Of a stretch of 9,671 bases of DNA, positions 8,035 through 9,671 are shown piece by piece (the stretch's first letter is position 1; every line of letters starts with the position of its first letter). Source of the DNA: Candidatus Gerdarchaeota archaeon (GTDB lineage: Archaea; Asgardarchaeota; Heimdallarchaeia; JABLTI01); contig JAEOUJ010000086.1 in assembly GCA_016839405.1 (NCBI GenBank), positions 1 to 9,671 of the forward strand, read 5' to 3'. Both the position numbers and the translations under genes were made by a program. A model generated the notes under the pieces. It was given only the letters and a program-made list of their open reading frames with translations. It made no database searches and was not told where the DNA came from.

Positions 8035-8049
8035 AATAGGTGCAAAATT
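8035..8049 (+). promoter_or_regulatory. Ribosome binding site of uL11
   Basis: AGGTG at 8038-8042 lies 7 bases before the ATG at 8050. It is embedded in AATAGGTGCAAA, the same 12 bases found before prolyl oligopeptidase. Confidence 0.75.
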
Positions 8050-8541
8050 ATGGCTGATCAAGAAATTAAATGCCTTATTGAAGGAGGAAAAGCATCACCC
8101 GCTCCTCCTCTTGGTCCAGCACTAGGACCGACTGGTGTCAATATAGGTCTAGTAATTGGTAAAATCAATCAAGAAACAGCAAAATTTGCAGGAATGAAAG
8201 TTCCAGTAACAATTATTATTCACACTGATAGATCATTTGATCTTAAAGTAGGTATCCCAACAACAAGTGGTTTAGTTTTAAAAGAAGCAGGTCTTTCAAA
8301 AGGTGGAAAAGGTTCCACAGAAGAAGCACCTGAAGAACCTTTCATAGGTAATATTACTATGGATCAAGTATTGAAAATTGCTGAAATTAAACGAGTAGGT
8401 AGTCTCGCATCAACAACTAAAACACTAGTAAAGGAAATTTTAGGTACTATGTATAGTTGTAAGGTTTCTTGTGACGGTAAAGATCCTAAAGTTGTACAAC
8501 AGGAAATCGACCAAGGTGTTTATGACAGTAAATTACAATAG
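8050..8541 (+). CDS. rpl11: Large ribosomal subunit protein uL11, archaeal type
   Basis: Structural protein of the stalk base in the large ribosomal subunit; it binds the GTPase-associated region of 23S rRNA and helps recruit translation factors. At 163 residues it has the length of archaeal uL11 (about 160-165). The N-terminal domain shows the proline/glycine-rich signature KASPAPPLGPALGPTGVNIG (residues 14-33). The RNA-binding C-terminal domain (about 70-140) contains PTTSGLVLKEAG, the MDQVLKIAEIK helix and a GTMYSCKVSCDG end. The start is fixed by the ribosome site 7 bases upstream. In many archaea this gene neighbours nusG/secE and the L1-L10-L12 genes. Here it stands between a divergent surface-protein gene and an acyl-CoA ligase gene, with its own promoter and a T-rich terminator. 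Confidence 0.97.
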   Translation: MADQEIKCLIEGGKASPAPPLGPALGPTGVNIGLVIGKINQETAKFAGMKVPVTIIIHTDRSFDLKVGIPTTSGLVLKEAGLSKGGKGSTEEAPEEPFIGNITMDQVLKIAEIKRVGSLASTTKTLVKEILGTMYSCKVSCDGKDPKVVQQEIDQGVYDSKLQ

Positions 8542-8730
8542 TTTTTGAAATACTGACATGACCCAAACTTTTATTTTCTCTTTTCTTTTGATTTTTTTTG
8601 ACGTGTATTGTACATGTCACTGAGTGAAAAAAAAAGATTAAACTATTGAAAAGAAATTCATAGATTATTTCAATTGATATTACTCTACAATGGTTTAACA
8701 AAGTTTCATAATTTATTTATCAATGAAACT
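8542..8730 (+). other. Intergenic region between uL11 and the acyl-CoA ligase
   Basis: Its first half is the terminator/hairpin region. The second half (8636-8730) is AT-rich, with TATA-like stretches such as AATTTATTTAT (8710-8720) that could drive the ligase gene. No convincing gene or structured RNA is seen. Confidence 0.5.
8555..8635 (+). terminator. T-rich terminator and hairpin region after uL11
   Basis: Starting 28 bases after the uL11 stop is a long pyrimidine run (8569-8589) followed by eight T (8592-8599), typical of archaeal transcription termination. A 7-base-pair hairpin follows at once: arms ACGTGTA (8601-8607) and TACATGT (8611-8617), loop TTG, one G-T pair. A wider inverted repeat, TGACATG (8554-8560) with CATGTCA (8613-8619), and T8 versus A9 (8627-8635) offer competing pairings. 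The terminator role is inferred. Confidence 0.6.
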
Positions 8731-9671
8731 ATGTATGAGGTGTTAAAAATTAAGAAATATCCTGGCTTGAAATTTATGTTTAAGCCAAAAAGCATTGCAG
8801 TTATTGGCGCATCCAAGAAACCCGGAAAAATTGGTTATGAAATAATGGATAATATTATTTCGTATGGTTTTACAGGAGAACTTTATCCAATAAATCTAAG
8901 TGAAACAGAAATACTTGGGAAAAAAGTTTACAAATCAATTTCAGATGTACCAGGTGAAATTGATTTTGCTGTAATCTCAATTCCTGCTAAGTTCGTACCT
9001 GATGTTCTTGAAGAATGTGGTAAGAAAGGAGTTAAAAGTGCAGCAATTATAACTAGTGGTTTTGGTGAAGTCGGTGACTTTGAAACTGAGAATAAACTTG
9101 TTGAAATAGCTGAAAAATTTAATATACCATTTATTGGGCCAAACATTTTTGGTATAGTATATGCTCCAGCTAAATTAAATGCATCATTTGGTCCAGCTGA
9201 TGTAAAACCGGGTAAATTAGCTTTTATTACTCAAAGTGGTGCTTTAGGCATAGCTTTAATGGGATGGACAATTACAAATAAAATCGGTCTCTCATCTATT
9301 GTTAGTATTGGAAATAAAGCTCAAATTGGTGAAGCTGAATTACTTGATAATTATCTTAAGAATGATCCAAACACTACTGCAATTTTACTTTATGTAGAAG
9401 GATTACATGACGGTAAGGCTTCTATGGATATCTTTCGCGAAGTGGGATTAAAGAAACCAATTATTGCATTAAAATCAGGCAGATCTGTTCGTGGTGCTGT
9501 TGCTGCAGCTAGTCATACAGGTAGTCTTGCGGGTTCAGATAATGTATATTCAGCAGCTTTTCAACAAAATGGTGTTCTACGAGCTATTGATGCTTCAGAA
9601 GCATTTGATTGGGCAAGGTGTATTACAAATAATCCAAAACCAAAAGGAAAAAATGTTGTTATAATTACAAA
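8731..9671 (+). CDS. ADP-forming acetate/acyl-CoA ligase, alpha chain or N-terminal part, 3'-truncated by the window edge
   Basis: The enzyme converts acyl-CoA, ADP and phosphate to acid, CoA and ATP in the cytosol, a main ATP-yielding step in peptide- or sugar-fermenting archaea. The frame is open from the stop at 8647-8649 to the right edge (313 complete codons from the ATG at 8731). It shows the CoA-binding Rossmann start PKSIAVIGASKKPGKIGY (19-36), GPNIFGI (136-142), FITQSGALG (165-173), SIGNKAQ (203-209), YVEG (221-224) and SHTGSLAGSD (261-270). H262 matches the histidine phosphorylated during catalysis. The window cannot show whether the chain is alpha only (about 460 residues) or an alpha-beta fusion (about 700). 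The start is uncertain: ATG 8731 and ATG 8776 (MFKPKSIAV) are both in frame and neither has a clear ribosome site. Protein acyltransferases share this domain, but the intact histidine motif favours the ligase. Confidence 0.93.
   Translation, partial: MYEVLKIKKYPGLKFMFKPKSIAVIGASKKPGKIGYEIMDNIISYGFTGELYPINLSETEILGKKVYKSISDVPGEIDFAVISIPAKFVPDVLEECGKKGVKSAAIITSGFGEVGDFETENKLVEIAEKFNIPFIGPNIFGIVYAPAKLNASFGPADVKPGKLAFITQSGALGIALMGWTITNKIGLSSIVSIGNKAQIGEAELLDNYLKNDPNTTAILLYVEGLHDGKASMDIFREVGLKKPIIALKSGRSVRGAVAAASHTGSLAGSDNVYSAAFQQNGVLRAIDASEAFDWARCITNNPKPKGKNVVIIT

Larger units (their letters stand above)
7832..8049. promoter_or_regulatory. Divergent promoter region between the surface protein and uL11
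   Basis: No gene is visible. For uL11, a TATA-like TTTATAGA lies at 7998-8005; an archaeal TATA box of this type would place transcription start near 8026-8032, giving a short leader that still contains the ribosome site. Upstream of it is an imperfect inverted repeat (7967-7988; arms AAAAACTT and AGGTTTTT, six-base loop, one G-T pair). A 12-base palindrome AAAAAGCTTTTT lies at 7880-7891. For the minus gene, TTTATT (minus strand, around 7868-7873) is a weak TATA candidate. All promoter calls are by eye. Confidence 0.5.

Noticed and set aside
8614..8649. Small ORF (11 residues) ending just upstream of the ligase frame
   Set aside because: It begins inside a hairpin arm, has no ribosome site and is too short to support.
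8486..8701. Minus-strand 71-residue ORF over the uL11 end and the intergenic hairpins
   Set aside because: It overlaps the conserved uL11 C-terminus and the T-rich terminator; no recognisable protein character.
1..9671. Search for CRISPR arrays, tRNA genes, transposon ends and phage or defence genes
   Set aside because: No regularly spaced identical repeats, cloverleaf-like segments, transposase motifs or known defence domains were seen on either strand by eye.

Overview
The window is strongly AT-rich and archaeal in character. The uL11 ribosomal protein is of the archaeal/eukaryotic type. There is a separate second P-protein subunit of the glycine cleavage system, an archaeal-type NAD kinase, and an ADP-forming acyl-CoA synthetase. 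Ribosome binding sites of the GGTGA/AGGTG/GGAG type precede several starts. An Asgard (Promethearchaeota) or similar low-GC archaeon fits by general impression, but nothing seen here proves that placement. No tRNA, rRNA, CRISPR array, insertion sequence or phage gene was recognised.

Layout from left to right. Positions 1-1169 (+) hold the 3' part of gcvPB, whose start lies before the window. It converges with an ATP/polyphosphate-NAD kinase family gene (1183-2349, -) across a gap of only 13 bases. A 166-base divergent region (2350-2515) leads to a small membrane-anchored protein with 14 cysteines (2516-3064, +). A complete cytosolic prolyl oligopeptidase follows (3128-5176, +). This gene converges, 24 bases later, with a large surface protein gene (5201-7831, -). 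That protein has a predicted seven-bladed beta-propeller, an aspartate-rich calcium-binding stalk, a membrane segment and a cytosolic helical tail of about 230 residues. A 218-base divergent region (7832-8049) carries the probable uL11 promoter. uL11 (8050-8541, +) is followed by a T-rich terminator and hairpin region, then by the 5' part of an ADP-forming acetate/acyl-CoA ligase alpha chain (8731 to beyond the right edge).

How the genes relate. This reads as ordinary chromosome with single genes or very short operons, not as one functional system. The metabolic genes fit a peptide- or amino-acid-using lifestyle: prolyl oligopeptidase cleaves short peptides, the glycine cleavage P-protein degrades glycine (or runs in reverse), ADP-forming acyl-CoA synthetase makes ATP from acyl-CoA, and NAD kinase supplies NADP. 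That link is inference from families and not from shared transcription. The least ordinary parts are the receptor-like surface protein and the cysteine-rich membrane protein. I did not find strong evidence for a new multi-gene system.
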